NCBI GenBank assembly: GCA_963728195.1
Contig: CAVSIX010000007.1
Location: 1-64,000 of the forward strand
Source of the DNA: Sva-07 sp963728195
GTDB lineage: Bacteria; Actinomycetota; Acidimicrobiia; Acidimicrobiales; Ilumatobacteraceae
Direction: 5' to 3'
DNA length: 64,000 nucleotides
Of the stretch, positions 16,601 to 24,660 are shown in pieces. Each line of letters begins with the position of its first letter. The first letter of the stretch is position 1. The notes beneath the pieces were generated by a model, which saw nothing but the letters and a program-made list of their open reading frames with translations, did not search any database and had not been told where the DNA came from. The translations under genes and the position numbers were made by a program.

Positions 16601-19260
16601 AACCGGTCGATGACGCTGGGGTCGACAGCGACGAGTTCGTCACGGGCGGCACGTCGCCGAAGATCGTCGGTGTCGTCGCCGGGAGTGACGAGCTGTGTGA
16701 ACAACTGGCGTACGTCGCCTCGATCCTGCGACGGCGTCTCGTCGTAGAGCTGCTCGGCGCGACGCGCGATGGCGCCGCCGATGCCCCCGAGTTCTGCGTA
16801 GGCGTCGGCAGTGACGACGCCGTTGACCCGATGCTCGAACAGTTCGGTCAGGGCGAACTGGAGGAGCGGGAGCGCTCCAGGCCTGCTGACCACGTCGCCG
16901 ACCATGGTGGCGACGAGCCCGGGCTCGAAGCGAACGCCGGCGCGATCCGCAGGCACGGTGATGGCGTCGTGGAGTTCGGCCGATGTCATCGGGGTGACGG
17001 CGAATGTGGCGTCGCGCACGATCGGCCCGAGCACCGGGTGTTGAAGGGGTCGGTCGTAGAGGTCGGCGCGCAACGTGGCGACGATGCGGATCGCATGCCG
17101 GCCGGCGAGGGCGGCGGCGATCGAGGCGGCGAACCTGTCGCGGATCGCATCGGATGGCACGAGGGTCCAGAGCTCCTCCAACTGGTCGATCACCAGAACC
17201 AACGGGCGTTCGATGGTCGCGATGTCGGCGGCGATGTCGCCGAGACCATCACGGTCGAGCAGGCGAGCTCCGATGTCGCCGACCTCGGTGGTGGCGACTC
17301 GCCGCAACGCGGCTTCGAGTTCGACGAACGGGTCGGCGCTGGGAATCATCGACGCCACCAGGGTGTCTCGTTGACGCAACATCGGCACGGCGCCCGCATG
17401 CACCAGCGAGCTCTTTCCTGAACCCGATGGACCGACGACCAGCACGAACGGCTCGGTCGTCGCTCGCTGGACCAGCGCAGCGGTCAACTCGAACCGACCA
17501 CGGAATTCCGCAGCGTCCGCCTCGCGGAACGCCCGCAGTCCCTTGTACGGATTGACCGACCCGAGCGAGAGGCTGGCAAGGGTCCCCGCTGCTCGGGCCG
17601 CCGACGGTTCGTTGCCCAGGCTTCCGGTTGTCCGTGTCGGGTCGGCGCCGACGCAGGCTGTCGTCCAGGCGTGGACGAACTCGGTGACGTCGCGGTAGCG
17701 GTCCACCGGAATCGGCGCAGAGGCCCGCTGCAGCACCGCGTCGAGCGCGCCGTACGACTCGGCCACGTCGCTGATCGGGGGAAGGGTCCGGGTGAGCTTG
17801 TTGCGAACCACCTCGGTCGCGGTCGCGCCGGCGAACGGCGCGGTCCCTGCGAGCGCTTCCCACGCGACCACGGCGAGCGAGTACTGATCCGATGCCTGCC
17901 CGGTGACACCGTCGCGGGCCTGCTCGGGGCTTGCGTACAACGGGGAACCGGCCGAACGCAGCGCGACGTCGAGGGCCTCGCCGCCGCCGTCGGCGATGCC
18001 GAAGTCCGCGAGGTAGCTGTTGCCGGACTCGTCGAAGAGGACGTTGGCGGGCTTCACGTCGCGGTGCACGATGCCGAGCGCATGAGCGGCTGCCAGGGCG
18101 CCGCCGATCTCCTCGACCATCCGCGACACCTCGGCCAGGCCGAGCGGTCCGGTGCTGATCCGGTCGGCGAGCGAGCCACCACGAAGGAGCCGGAAGACCA
18201 GGAACGCCGCCCCGGGCTGGCGCCAGAAGTCGTACAGCGGTACCACGTGGGGGTGTTCGAGGCGGGCCACGAGCTGGGCTTCGGTTTCGAACCGTTGAAC
18301 GAACCGCGGATCGTCGGCCAGCTCCGCTCGGATGGCCTTGACCGCCACCTCACGGTCGAGGCTCGGCTGCACCGCTCGGTAGACGGCGCCGAACGCTCCC
18401 TCGCCGATGAGGTCGCCGAGTTCGTAGCCCGGCACGGCGACCGCACTGGCCGATGCCAGCGACGGATCGCCGATCAGGATCTTGTGTTCGAGGTCCACGA
18501 GCATGTCGGACGGGTCGAGGCCGGTCTCCTCGGCCAGATAGTCGGCGAAACTGCGATACGTCCGCAGGGCCTCGGCTTGGCGGCCGCTGAGATACAGCGC
18601 TCGCATCTCCAGTGCGATGAACTGCTCGCGTAGGGGTTGGTCGGCGATCAGCCCCTGCAGATCGGCGACCGCCTCGGCATGGCGTCCGATCTCGATCAAC
18701 CGTTCACAGCGTTCTTCGTGGGCGACGAGCCGGAGTTCCTCCAGCCGTGTCGCTACGGGCGAGAGCCACCACTCCGATCCGTCGTCACCGAACGCCCGAC
18801 CCGACCACAACGACAGGGCATGGTCGTACGCGGCAATCGACGCCGCGCCCGAGGACGTTCTCGCCACCGCGAGACGGTCCTCGAAGTCCGCGGCGTCGTA
18901 CGATGCGTCGTCGAGCACCAGTTGATAGCCGTTGGTGGCGGTCACGACATGGTCGCCGCCGATTGCGGCACGCAGCCGCGACACGTAGGTCATCACACTC
19001 CGGCGGGCACCTTCCGGGGCCGCCCCGTCGGGCCAGATCGTGTCGGCCAGACGATCGGCGCTCACCGCCGCGCCCCGCGAGGCGAGGAGAGCGGCGAGGA
19101 GCCGCTGTTGCTGCGGTCCCCCGATCGCCACCGGTTCGCCGTCACGGACCACCTTGACTCCGCCGCGCAGCACGGTGAACCGCACATGTGTCGTCGTCGC
19201 CGCGTCTCGATCTCCGTCCTCCGACGGCGCAGTGACCCCCCGCTGCCGATCGCTGATCAT
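13618..19260 (-). CDS. Giant signalling fusion: BTAD/SARP regulator - Ser/Thr kinase - STAND ATPase - TM - WD40 propeller
   Basis: 1,880 residues. Order: OmpR-type winged helix (about 27-130); bacterial transcriptional activation domain with TPR-like helices (130-265); Hanks kinase (280-540) with GEGAFGAVYRA, AVKAI, HRDVKPANV (catalytic Asp401), DFG near 419 and SPEQ; STAND/NACHT-like ATPase with P-loop GPSGSGKSS near 610 and Walker B LVLVIDQLEELW; winged-helix-like and linker regions; one membrane helix (1011-1030); a charged coiled coil (about 1033-1105); then WD40-like repeats to the C-terminus (VFSPDGQRFATTSDNGDIRIWD and others). The start at 19260 overlaps the stop of the FHA-cyclase in an ATGA; an ATG at 19266 is an alternative. 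AfsR-like regulators lack a fused kinase, so this packs kinase, ATP switch and DNA-binding head into one chain. Target unknown. Confidence 0.88.
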   Translation of the reverse strand: MISDRQRGVTAPSEDGDRDAATTTHVRFTVLRGGVKVVRDGEPVAIGGPQQQRLLAALLASRGAAVSADRLADTIWPDGAAPEGARRSVMTYVSRLRAAIGGDHVVTATNGYQLVLDDASYDAADFEDRLAVARTSSGAASIAAYDHALSLWSGRAFGDDGSEWWLSPVATRLEELRLVAHEERCERLIEIGRHAEAVADLQGLIADQPLREQFIALEMRALYLSGRQAEALRTYRSFADYLAEETGLDPSDMLVDLEHKILIGDPSLASASAVAVPGYELGDLIGEGAFGAVYRAVQPSLDREVAVKAIRAELADDPRFVQRFETEAQLVARLEHPHVVPLYDFWRQPGAAFLVFRLLRGGSLADRISTGPLGLAEVSRMVEEIGGALAAAHALGIVHRDVKPANVLFDESGNSYLADFGIADGGGEALDVALRSAGSPLYASPEQARDGVTGQASDQYSLAVVAWEALAGTAPFAGATATEVVRNKLTRTLPPISDVAESYGALDAVLQRASAPIPVDRYRDVTEFVHAWTTACVGADPTRTTGSLGNEPSAARAAGTLASLSLGSVNPYKGLRAFREADAAEFRGRFELTAALVQRATTEPFVLVVGPSGSGKSSLVHAGAVPMLRQRDTLVASMIPSADPFVELEAALRRVATTEVGDIGARLLDRDGLGDIAADIATIERPLVLVIDQLEELWTLVPSDAIRDRFAASIAAALAGRHAIRIVATLRADLYDRPLQHPVLGPIVRDATFAVTPMTSAELHDAITVPADRAGVRFEPGLVATMVGDVVSRPGALPLLQFALTELFEHRVNGVVTADAYAELGGIGGAIARRAEQLYDETPSQDRGDVRQLFTQLVTPGDDTDDLRRRAARDELVAVDPSVIDRFLAHRLLVTDVHPVTREPTVEVAHEALLREWPRLAEWIDEDRDVIRLRRALHASAHDWRRHGRDEAMLFRGSRLVAAEDATRLSPLTPSEREFLDASQHLDERGRLETAQRAAQQARQNRRLQRLLVAVAVVLVVALAAGFIAFRQRNRADAEATAARAAQSEAEQANELATARGEAAEASSDEARAQRSAAEDAGNEALARGLAAQSTSLLSTNQSDLALLLAVEAQRFADQTRAGGNAAVEAHDALLRALGEDPLLVGYLHGQPDLASAMVFSPDGQRFATTSDNGDIRIWDASTGRADSVQPEPLRSTTTSVAMSDTLLAVPDVAELSTRLWDLSAQAPWRWQPPRALDGSLVPETANSTTVAVSQDGMLARSFADDWDNRASTVEIWDTDAGTLVAGPIDIDGVVTSMAFSPDGTRLAANVASAEKTRLDLQMIDARSGAPGWRTVAHPASTTGLFGKVARAAIALPALSWVRFSADGTQVSSVASRSTVGAIATLDATTGTPATSSAIGRGRTVLSVSDDLEHLVLARGVDTPDPGSFLSGPAPYDTQQPTDVVEAATGEVLASFPTTFAPALTRPVALRPDSTELVLQNHTEALIVRDWASVGARPFASTPPAELGSSASASLGDGSGIDVREPLRLLGIPGETVTVDLPCCSENLGRRWTASPAGQAAILTDSTIEIWDPGSQEFVRRLDLPPNCFVFSGLGLAFHGIADDGTVAASCNGSSLVVWDLTSPGRDPAWTLPKSAEEMEQLTLLSPDGSQIVDKDGPSMRSIDVETGAVLGRSSELDWDQMVSFSFSPDGSVLAVVSWSGDIDLLRSDDLGLIRRLRSSTGTVGDPGFPDGWPAVAISPDNDYVAAWHGKLGVELWNARSGASVAVLDGRRDSRPPAPGDRESTMDVLGLGGYRIVRFPSVTLTFDDEGTGLNLSVTQNFLGADGASFSRKLDTDWSLRTGDLVHTACGIVDRDLSEQEWVQYVGEGVPYRPTCSTVGR

Positions 19261-20207
19261 CCCCATGGTGCATCCTCGCGCTTTTCGTCCGTCACGAACA
19301 CCCGCTCGGCCCACAGCAACGGGTGCAACAGGTACTCGCCGACCAGGCCCTTGAGCTCGGCTTCGCGTGACGGGCCGAACGCCAGATCGCCCCGCGATTC
19401 GACGATCTCACGCACCAGGGACGACACCAGGATCTCCCCGCCGTTGGCCTGGTTGGCGATCCGTGCCGCCAGTACCACCGGTTTGCCGAACAGGTCGCCG
19501 TCCTCTTCGATCGCCTCGCCGGTGTGCATCCCGATGCGGACCCGCAACGCGTCGTTGGGTCGGGAGCGGCCGTGTACCTCGAGCGCCCGCATGATCTCGA
19601 TCGAGCAGAGGATCGCCGACCGTGCGCTCGGGAACGCCAGCATGAATCCGTCGCCCTGCGCCTTCACCTCGTAGCCCCCGGCGCGCTCGACCTGTCGACG
19701 CACGAGCCGGTTGTGGAAGCTCAGCAGCTGCATCCACGCCTCGTCACCCATCTGCTCGGCGCGCCGGGTCGAGCCCTCGATGTCGGAGAACACGATCGTG
19801 AGCGTGCCACTGCCCGTCTGCACGATCGGCGCCTGATCGGCTCCTGCAGCTGCGGCCACGATGTCGATCGAGGTTCGCCGGAGGTCGTCGTCCTGCTCCA
19901 CGCGCCCGCGTGAGGAGATCACCTCGAGTTGGCACGAACCGAACGTCGCCGTCTGACCCGGGCGCAGCGGCGTCGGTCGCTGGACGGGCACACCGTCGAT
20001 CAGGGTTCCGTTCGTACTCCCGAGGTCTTCGAGCGTCACCCGGCCGGCGATCGAACTCAGACGGAGATGCCGGCGCGACAGCAGCGCATCGGTCAAGAGC
20101 AGGCCGTCGCAATCGCGTCCGACCTCGATCGGCCGATGCAGCCGCAGATGGAGCGGCGTCCTGCCCGGCTCAGTGATCTGGATCACGGTCGATTCCACGT
20201 CCCGCAT
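19257..20207 (-). CDS. FHA domain - class III adenylate/guanylate cyclase
   Basis: 316 residues. An N-terminal FHA domain (about 5-105; VGRDCDGLLLTDALLSRRHLRL and GSTNGTLIDG carry the phosphothreonine-binding Arg, Ser, His and Asn) precedes a class III cyclase homology domain (about 130-300). The latter has the metal-binding VFSDIEGSTR, the QGDGFMLAF segment, VRIGMHTGEA and the adenine-site region GKPVVLAARIANQA. It should make cAMP or cGMP, or act as a regulator if the site is degenerate. The frame opens earlier (20309), but ATG 20207 (MRDVESTVIQIT) directly precedes the FHA fold. It is cotranscribed with the downstream kinase fusion, a natural source of the phosphothreonine bound by FHA. 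Confidence 0.88.
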   Translation of the reverse strand: MRDVESTVIQITEPGRTPLHLRLHRPIEVGRDCDGLLLTDALLSRRHLRLSSIAGRVTLEDLGSTNGTLIDGVPVQRPTPLRPGQTATFGSCQLEVISSRGRVEQDDDLRRTSIDIVAAAAGADQAPIVQTGSGTLTIVFSDIEGSTRRAEQMGDEAWMQLLSFHNRLVRRQVERAGGYEVKAQGDGFMLAFPSARSAILCSIEIMRALEVHGRSRPNDALRVRIGMHTGEAIEEDGDLFGKPVVLAARIANQANGGEILVSSLVREIVESRGDLAFGPSREAELKGLVGEYLLHPLLWAERVFVTDEKREDAPWG

Positions 20208-20329
20208 CGTGGGGTCGAGCGTCCACAGATCGTCAACAACGCCCTGCAGAACGTCGACAACGCCCTGTCCACGGGCCGCAGCGCCGTGAGCGCACCGTCG
20301 CATCAGCAACCAACTGATGGAGGTGCGTC

Positions 20330-21706
20330 ATGTTCAGCAGGAACGTTTCGATCGGGACGACGATCCTCGTCGGTGTCTCCTCGGCGCTCGTGGCCGGCTC
20401 GATCGTGTCGATCCGACACGCACACGCTGCGCCACGAGCGTCGAATCCTCCGGCCGTCGCGGTGGTAGCCGTGCAAGCACCGACGCCGCCAGTCCGCCCG
20501 GCCGAGCCTCTGCGCACGCCCCTCAGCGACACGACGAATCGAGGCGCCGACATGGCCGGGGCCGCACGGATCCCGATACCGGCGACCAGCCGGCAAGAGC
20601 CACAGATGCGGTCTCGTCCTGGCATCGTGGACGACCCCTTCGGTCCTCTCGGCTCCCGCGACGTCGGCGAGCACTGCGCGGCAGGTCTCGATGCACAGGA
20701 CATCTCCGACTTCTTCTCCCAACCGATCGGGGCCTTCCAGGGCGCCGACTACCAGCGAACGCTGCGCCTCGCAGACGATCGGGTGCTGTGGACGTTCCAG
20801 GACGCCTTCATCAACGGCACCCTCGTGCACAACGCCGCCATGATCCAATCGGGCCGATGCTTCAGCCTGCTCAACGACGGTGCACGGTCATGGCTCTTCA
20901 CCGACGAGACGTCACACATGCACCAATGGCACTGGATCCTCGGCGGTGGAACCAGTACCGACGGCGCCCAGATCCACCTGTTCGTGGTCCAGATGAACGA
21001 AACCGGCGCGTCGTATCTGAGCCGGACACGCCCGACCGCACTACGACGAGTGGTGCTCGATGCGCTCACACTCCGCACCATCGAGGTCCTCGAGGAGTCG
21101 ATCGGATCGGGCGACCTGTACGGGTGGAGCGTCACGAGCGATGCCGAGCACACCTACCTGTACTCGCACTGCTACCAACAGTTCGGCCACGACACGATGC
21201 TGGGAATCGCCCAATGCGCCGTCGACGTCAAGCTCGCCCGGGTTCCGCTCGGCCGCTTCGATGCCGAACGCGAGTACTGGGACGGCTCGCACTGGAGCGC
21301 CCACAGCACAGCGGCAATTCCCGTCATCGACGCGACATTCGTCGGCTCGGGCAACAACCCGGCACAGATCAGCTTCGACGGCACACGGTTCATCCTCGTG
21401 CAAAAACGTGACGACTGGTGGGGCACCACGATCGATTTCGGTGCTGCAGCGGATCCCCACGGACCGTTCCTGCACGTCGAATCGGTCGACGAGCCACGCA
21501 ACTGCGAGGTGTCGCTCTGCAACACCTACTTCGCCGCATGGATCCCCTGGAACGACAGCAGCGGACAACACATCTGGTCGATCGGCCACAACCGATGGAA
21601 CGGCTCCGAAACCGCAAGCCACCTCGCCGACTACCGGCCGACCTTCCACGCGATCGGCTCCTGGGACCGGTCTTCGGCTGTCGTACGGCCTTCTGGGATG
21701 CGCTGA
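20330..21706 (+). CDS. Secreted protein, probably DUF4185/propeller-like, function unknown
   Basis: 458 residues with an N-terminal signal peptide (positive MFSRNVSIGTT, hydrophobic core, AHAAP cleavage site near residue 34) and a Pro/Ala-rich linker to about residue 100. The mature domain has repeated W/D-rich beta segments (LRLADDRVLWTFQDAFING, MHQWHWILGGG, ISFDGTRFILVQKRDDWWG) like those of DUF4185 and other five-bladed propeller families. No catalytic motif could be named. Cysteines occur in pairs (about 116, 179, 283, 298, 387, 392), compatible with export. Divergent from the FHA-cyclase across 120 bases. Confidence 0.65.
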   Translation: MFSRNVSIGTTILVGVSSALVAGSIVSIRHAHAAPRASNPPAVAVVAVQAPTPPVRPAEPLRTPLSDTTNRGADMAGAARIPIPATSRQEPQMRSRPGIVDDPFGPLGSRDVGEHCAAGLDAQDISDFFSQPIGAFQGADYQRTLRLADDRVLWTFQDAFINGTLVHNAAMIQSGRCFSLLNDGARSWLFTDETSHMHQWHWILGGGTSTDGAQIHLFVVQMNETGASYLSRTRPTALRRVVLDALTLRTIEVLEESIGSGDLYGWSVTSDAEHTYLYSHCYQQFGHDTMLGIAQCAVDVKLARVPLGRFDAEREYWDGSHWSAHSTAAIPVIDATFVGSGNNPAQISFDGTRFILVQKRDDWWGTTIDFGAAADPHGPFLHVESVDEPRNCEVSLCNTYFAAWIPWNDSSGQHIWSIGHNRWNGSETASHLADYRPTFHAIGSWDRSSAVVRPSGMR

Positions 21707-21745
21707 CTCAGTGTCCACGTGAATGACGCAGCCTCCGGATCACCC

Positions 21746-21806
21746 GGCGAGCGCAGTCTGCGCCTCCCGCTTGCCGCCACGTACCGCTTGCTCCCAGTGA
21801 GCGGAT
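21746..21806 (-). pseudogene. Integrase gene scrap A (N-terminal coding remnant)
   Basis: Read on the minus strand this encodes DPLTGSKRY and, after an internal loss, GGKREAQTALA in a shifted frame. The intact integrase at 27036-28169 has DPLTGRKRYATRTVRGGKRKAQTAL at its N-terminus. The two pieces are joined by a short deletion. A dead fragment of a second, related integrase. Confidence 0.55.
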
Positions 21807-21900
21807 CATGTCGTGACGAAACGCCACGCTGGGCTGATCAACGTTCCGGGTTGCGCTCGGCGCAGGTGCCATCGATCGAGCCGGCCCGACACTGTCGCGG
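21805..21900 (-). pseudogene. vapC-like gene scrap
   Basis: This stretch matches 22648-22745, the part of the PIN-domain gene encoding the DRWHLRRAQPG and AWRFRHN region, at roughly 85% identity by eye with a few indels. No start or complete reading frame remains. It is sandwiched between two integrase scraps outside the left repeat of the island, so it is debris of a related element. Confidence 0.6.
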
Positions 21901-21903
21901 CGC

Positions 21904-22235
21904 CGCCAGCGGTCGCCCGTTGCGGCCGCCGTCGACGAGCGGTGAGCGGTAGTACCGGTCGAGCGACGCCGTCGTGAGCTTGCTGAGCCGAACGTCGCCG
22001 AGCTCCGGCCGCAGTTGCGCTCGATGTACTCTGCCGTCTCTTGCGTCGTCTTCGGCGAGAAGTCCTCGCGGGCGAGCTCGAGCCAACGGTCGAGCAGCTC
22101 GCCCACCGTCGCCGTCGTCCTGGTCGCCAGACCGCGCTCGACCTCGACCTTCATCTCGTTGAGCAACCGGTGCGCCTCGCGCTTGCCGGCCCGAACGGTC
22201 TTCGTGGCAGAGCGCTGCTCCCCGGTGACCGGGTC
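21904..22235 (-). pseudogene. Integrase gene scrap B, truncated and frameshifted
   Basis: Encodes the arm-binding and core-binding part of a phage-type tyrosine recombinase: DPVTGEQRSATKTV...TVGELLDRWLELAREDFSPKTTQETAEYIERN (22235-22014). It then continues in another frame as LRPELGDVRLSKLTTASLDRYYR...GRPLA down to about 21904. The intact integrase at 27-28 kb has the same blocks in one frame. The first ~15 codons and the whole catalytic domain are missing. The frame is open through the adjoining 85-bp repeat but that part is tRNA sequence. A remnant of an older element at the same tRNA-Glu site. Confidence 0.75.
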
Positions 22236-22247
22236 GGGGGAACGGAA

Positions 22248-22332
22248 AGAGCCACTCCGAAGAGTGGCTCTGACCTGGTACTTCCTTGGCAGCCCGTACG
22301 GGATTCGAACCCGTGCCGCCACCTTGAGAGGG
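22248..22332. repeat. Left attachment repeat (attL-like), 85 bp, copy of the tRNA-Glu 3' half and terminator
   Basis: Identical over 85 bases to 28239-28323. It holds the terminator hairpin (22248-22271), the T arm, acceptor strand and encoded CCA of tRNA-Glu up to the anticodon loop; after 22332 the match stops abruptly. It is the duplicated site left by integration of the element lying to its right. Confidence 0.85.
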
Positions 22333-22518
22333 CGACTGAGACTGTCCGGCTCGTGTTGTCTGATGCCGTCTTGTGTAGTCTGAGCAGGCTGCTAACGCTA
22401 CACGCCGTGCTGCCTCGTGTCGTCCGATATCGGCCAGTACCCTGCATGGAGTGGCAAGTGGATTGGCAAGACGTCCAGCCGGGGCGAAGGGGTGGCTTGA
22501 CCGACGACCGGTCGTGGT

Positions 22519-22932
22519 TCAGGAGCGGTCGAGTGTGAGAGCGCTCACGTTGGTCGGGAATCCAGGCGAGTTGACAAGCCGTTGATCGTCGGTGAGCAAG
22601 GCTCCGCCGAGTTCGGCGGCGAATGCCACATAGACGGCATCGGCCATGGTCATATTGTGACGAAACCGCCACGCAGCGGTGATCAACGGTCCGGGTTGCG
22701 CTCGACGCAGGTGCCAACGATCAAGCCGGCCCAACACCGTCTCGGCGGCCTCCTCGGTCAGCGCCCGGGTCACGACAGTCTGATGTCGTACAACCCCGGC
22801 GACTTCGACGTAGAAGTGCTCGGGCACCCAGCCGACGGCATCGGTCGGAAGCAGTCGTGCGAGACGCCGACCGTGGGCGGTGTTGGCCAGGATCTCGACG
22901 CCAGCGGACGCGTCGATGACAACGGGCGTCAC
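22519..22932 (-). CDS. vapC: PIN-domain ribonuclease toxin, VapC family
   Basis: 137 residues. The PIN acidic residues are visible: Asp in VVIDASAGVEIL (about 7), Glu in FYVEVAGVV (about 43), Asp in MADAVYVAFAAELG (about 97) and TDDQRL near the C-terminus. VapC toxins cleave tRNA or rRNA when their antitoxin is degraded. It starts with GTG at 22932, overlapping the antitoxin stop in a GTGA (22929-22932), the usual tight coupling of vapBC. A decayed partial copy of this gene lies at 21805-21900, just outside the element. Confidence 0.85.
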   Translation of the reverse strand: MTPVVIDASAGVEILANTAHGRRLARLLPTDAVGWVPEHFYVEVAGVVRHQTVVTRALTEEAAETVLGRLDRWHLRRAQPGPLITAAWRFRHNMTMADAVYVAFAAELGGALLTDDQRLVNSPGFPTNVSALTLDRS

Positions 22933-23111
22933 GCGTGTTCGGACTCGGCGCGGATCGTCTCGAGCACGGCGGCTGAATCCAGTGATTCGAGCTCAGGCTC
23001 CGGTGCAATGGAGAGCTCGTCGATGAGCGCCCGGAACGCGGCTGGAGAGCAGTCCTCGTCCGGATTCGCAACGACCACCCGGCCGTGCAACTCGTCAGCG
23101 CGTCGTGCCAT
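22929..23111 (-). CDS. Probable VapB-type antitoxin
   Basis: 60 residues beginning MARRADELHGRVVVANPDEDCSPAAF at ATG 23111; the frame is open to 23243 but the extension lacks a plausible start context. Acidic, with a helical C-terminus (SLDSAAVLETIRAESEHA). The position directly upstream of and overlapping the vapC-like toxin is what identifies it; no clear DNA-binding fold can be assigned by eye. It should bind and neutralise the PIN toxin. Confidence 0.65.
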   Translation of the reverse strand: MARRADELHGRVVVANPDEDCSPAAFRALIDELSIAPEPELESLDSAAVLETIRAESEHA

Positions 23112-23356
23112 GTAGATCAGAGTACTCGCCACGAGCGACACCCCGCATGCGTCGAACACTTGCGGAAGCCCCCATGCGCCTGAATCAGCAGTGACGCCCG
23201 CGAAAGTGTTGCACTGCACTTGGCCGCAGTGTTGCGGGACCACTGCTTGGAGAGCCGTAATTATCGCTCGCGGTTATCGGGTGCACCTCACCACATTTCA
23301 GTCACCCGTCGACTGTGCATCACGGGTGTTCACGACTGTTGATCTCGGCCGGTCCG

Positions 23357-23812
23357 CTATTCGGTGCGCGTTCTGTCTGCAGTGTTGACCTTGGCGAATG
23401 GCCACGACGTGTGGACCCAGGTCACGGCCGTCTCCCAGACACGAAGATCGAGGTGGCCGTGATCAGCGCGGACCCAAGAGCGGACAGACGCGTCGAAGTC
23501 CGGCTGGTCTGACGGGTAGATGTACACGCACCCGATGACCTCGCCGGCGCGGTCCAGGACCGTGTACGTGAAACCGCTCCGTTTGTTGAAGTCCTGTTGG
23601 TGTCGTTCGACGTCGCGCAGGTTCTGCTCGAGCGTCATCGGGAACGGCCACCGCCGTCCTCGAAAGCCGGGCGTTTCACGGATGTGGTCGATGCTCGCCA
23701 TCCAGGCTGCATGGTCTGCCGCGTTGTGTTCCGTGGCAAGTGGCCGGAGCACGAAGCCGTCGCAGACCAACTCGTCGGGGACAGCGAAGTCGTCTGGCAC
23801 GAAGGCCGTCAT
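23357..23812 (-). CDS. GNAT-family N-acetyltransferase
   Basis: 151 residues with an N-terminal GNAT pattern (LVCDGFVLRPLATEHNAADHAAW), a central beta strand FTYTVLDRAGEVIGCVYIYP (motif preceding the acetyl-CoA loop) and a C-terminal alpha/beta part ending in HLDLRVWETAVTWV. The acetyl-CoA pyrophosphate loop RxxGxG/A is not clear, so activity is uncertain. Single gene of the island, no obvious partner. Confidence 0.65.
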   Translation of the reverse strand: MTAFVPDDFAVPDELVCDGFVLRPLATEHNAADHAAWMASIDHIRETPGFRGRRWPFPMTLEQNLRDVERHQQDFNKRSGFTYTVLDRAGEVIGCVYIYPSDQPDFDASVRSWVRADHGHLDLRVWETAVTWVHTSWPFAKVNTADRTRTE

Positions 23813-23990
23813 CGCGACGACACGCTAGATCGCTGGTTCGGCGTGCCGAGGTGCCAGCGATTGCGGGCGACCGGCCCGACGATGAGCGACCCCGGCGTAC
23901 CGGTTCAACTCATGCCCGCATCGCTGACTGCGTTGGGGCACACACCCGCCCGCTGGCGCACTCGGTCCGCCCTGGACGTCGCGGCGAGGT

Positions 23991-24348
23991 CTACCCCAGC
24001 GCGACGGCGACCACGAACCCGGCGACGGCGACCGGGATGGCGTAGCGGGTCCACCGGCGGATCGGGGAGCCGATCCACGTCGCCTCGAACTGCGTCGACA
24101 CCGCGAGGACGAGCCCGCCGAACGCCGCCGTCAAGGTCATCAGCGCCACGAAAGCACCGAGTAGGAATCCCAGTATCCAGACCGTGCTCAGCACCCACGG
24201 TGACGAGTCGGCGACGAGTCTGCCGCAACGTGCCAGGCGCGTAGATCGCCGAGAGATCGGGCGAGTCACCCCGTTGCGCTGCGAGCGCGTCGGCCCGCAG
24301 GACGAACATCCACCCACTCAGGCCACCGCTCATGCTGCCACCGAACAT
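23991..24348 (-). pseudogene. Small two-helix membrane protein gene, probably frameshifted
   Basis: Starting at ATG 24348 the first frame reads sensibly to about 24210 (LRADALAAQRGDSPDLSAIYAPGTLRQTRRRL). The next frame then continues sensibly with WVLSTVWILGFLLGAFVALM and two hydrophobic helices, ending at 23991. A one-base shift in the repetitive CTCGTC-GCCGA-CTCGTC stretch near 24212 would join them. 358 bases is one more than a multiple of three. Function unknown. Confidence 0.4.
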
Positions 24349-24612
24349 CGCGCCAAACTACCGGGTCGCCGTCGACACGAACCCGCCACGAATGCGGCGC
24401 ACTCGGTCAGGTCGACGGCCCCGACCAGTCGCTCGAAACGTCACCACTGACCGTCGCCTCCTGGGCGATGATCGTTGAGATTATGCGGTGTGCGGCTTGG
24501 GCCGCGATGTTGCGCGCACGGCCCGACGGCGACCGCGTTACGGAGCGGCGTTATGGGTGGTCGACGATCGAGGAGTCTGCCGGTCCGTCGGTGGTGAGCT
24601 CAGTGTCGCCGT
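24349..24612. other. Stretch without a gene in the island
   Basis: About 260 bases between the broken membrane gene and the Clp-N gene promoter in which I see no convincing reading frame, RNA or repeat. It may contain the divergent 5' control region of both genes. Confidence 0.4.
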
Positions 24613-24660
24613 CGTCAACCGATGGTTGACGACAGGCAATCGTCAACGTATGGTTGACGT
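24613..24660 (+). promoter_or_regulatory. Twin palindromic operators overlapping a leaderless promoter
   Basis: Two nearly identical 19-bp inverted repeats, CGTCAACnnATGGTTGACG, lie at 24613-24631 and 24641-24659. Within them sit a -35 TTGACG (24626-24631), a 17-base spacer and a -10 TATGGT (24649-24654). Transcription would then begin about 24661, the A of the ATG. No ribosome-binding site is present, consistent with a leaderless mRNA. The operators cover -35, -10 and start, so a bound protein, perhaps the gene product itself, would block initiation. Confidence 0.7.
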
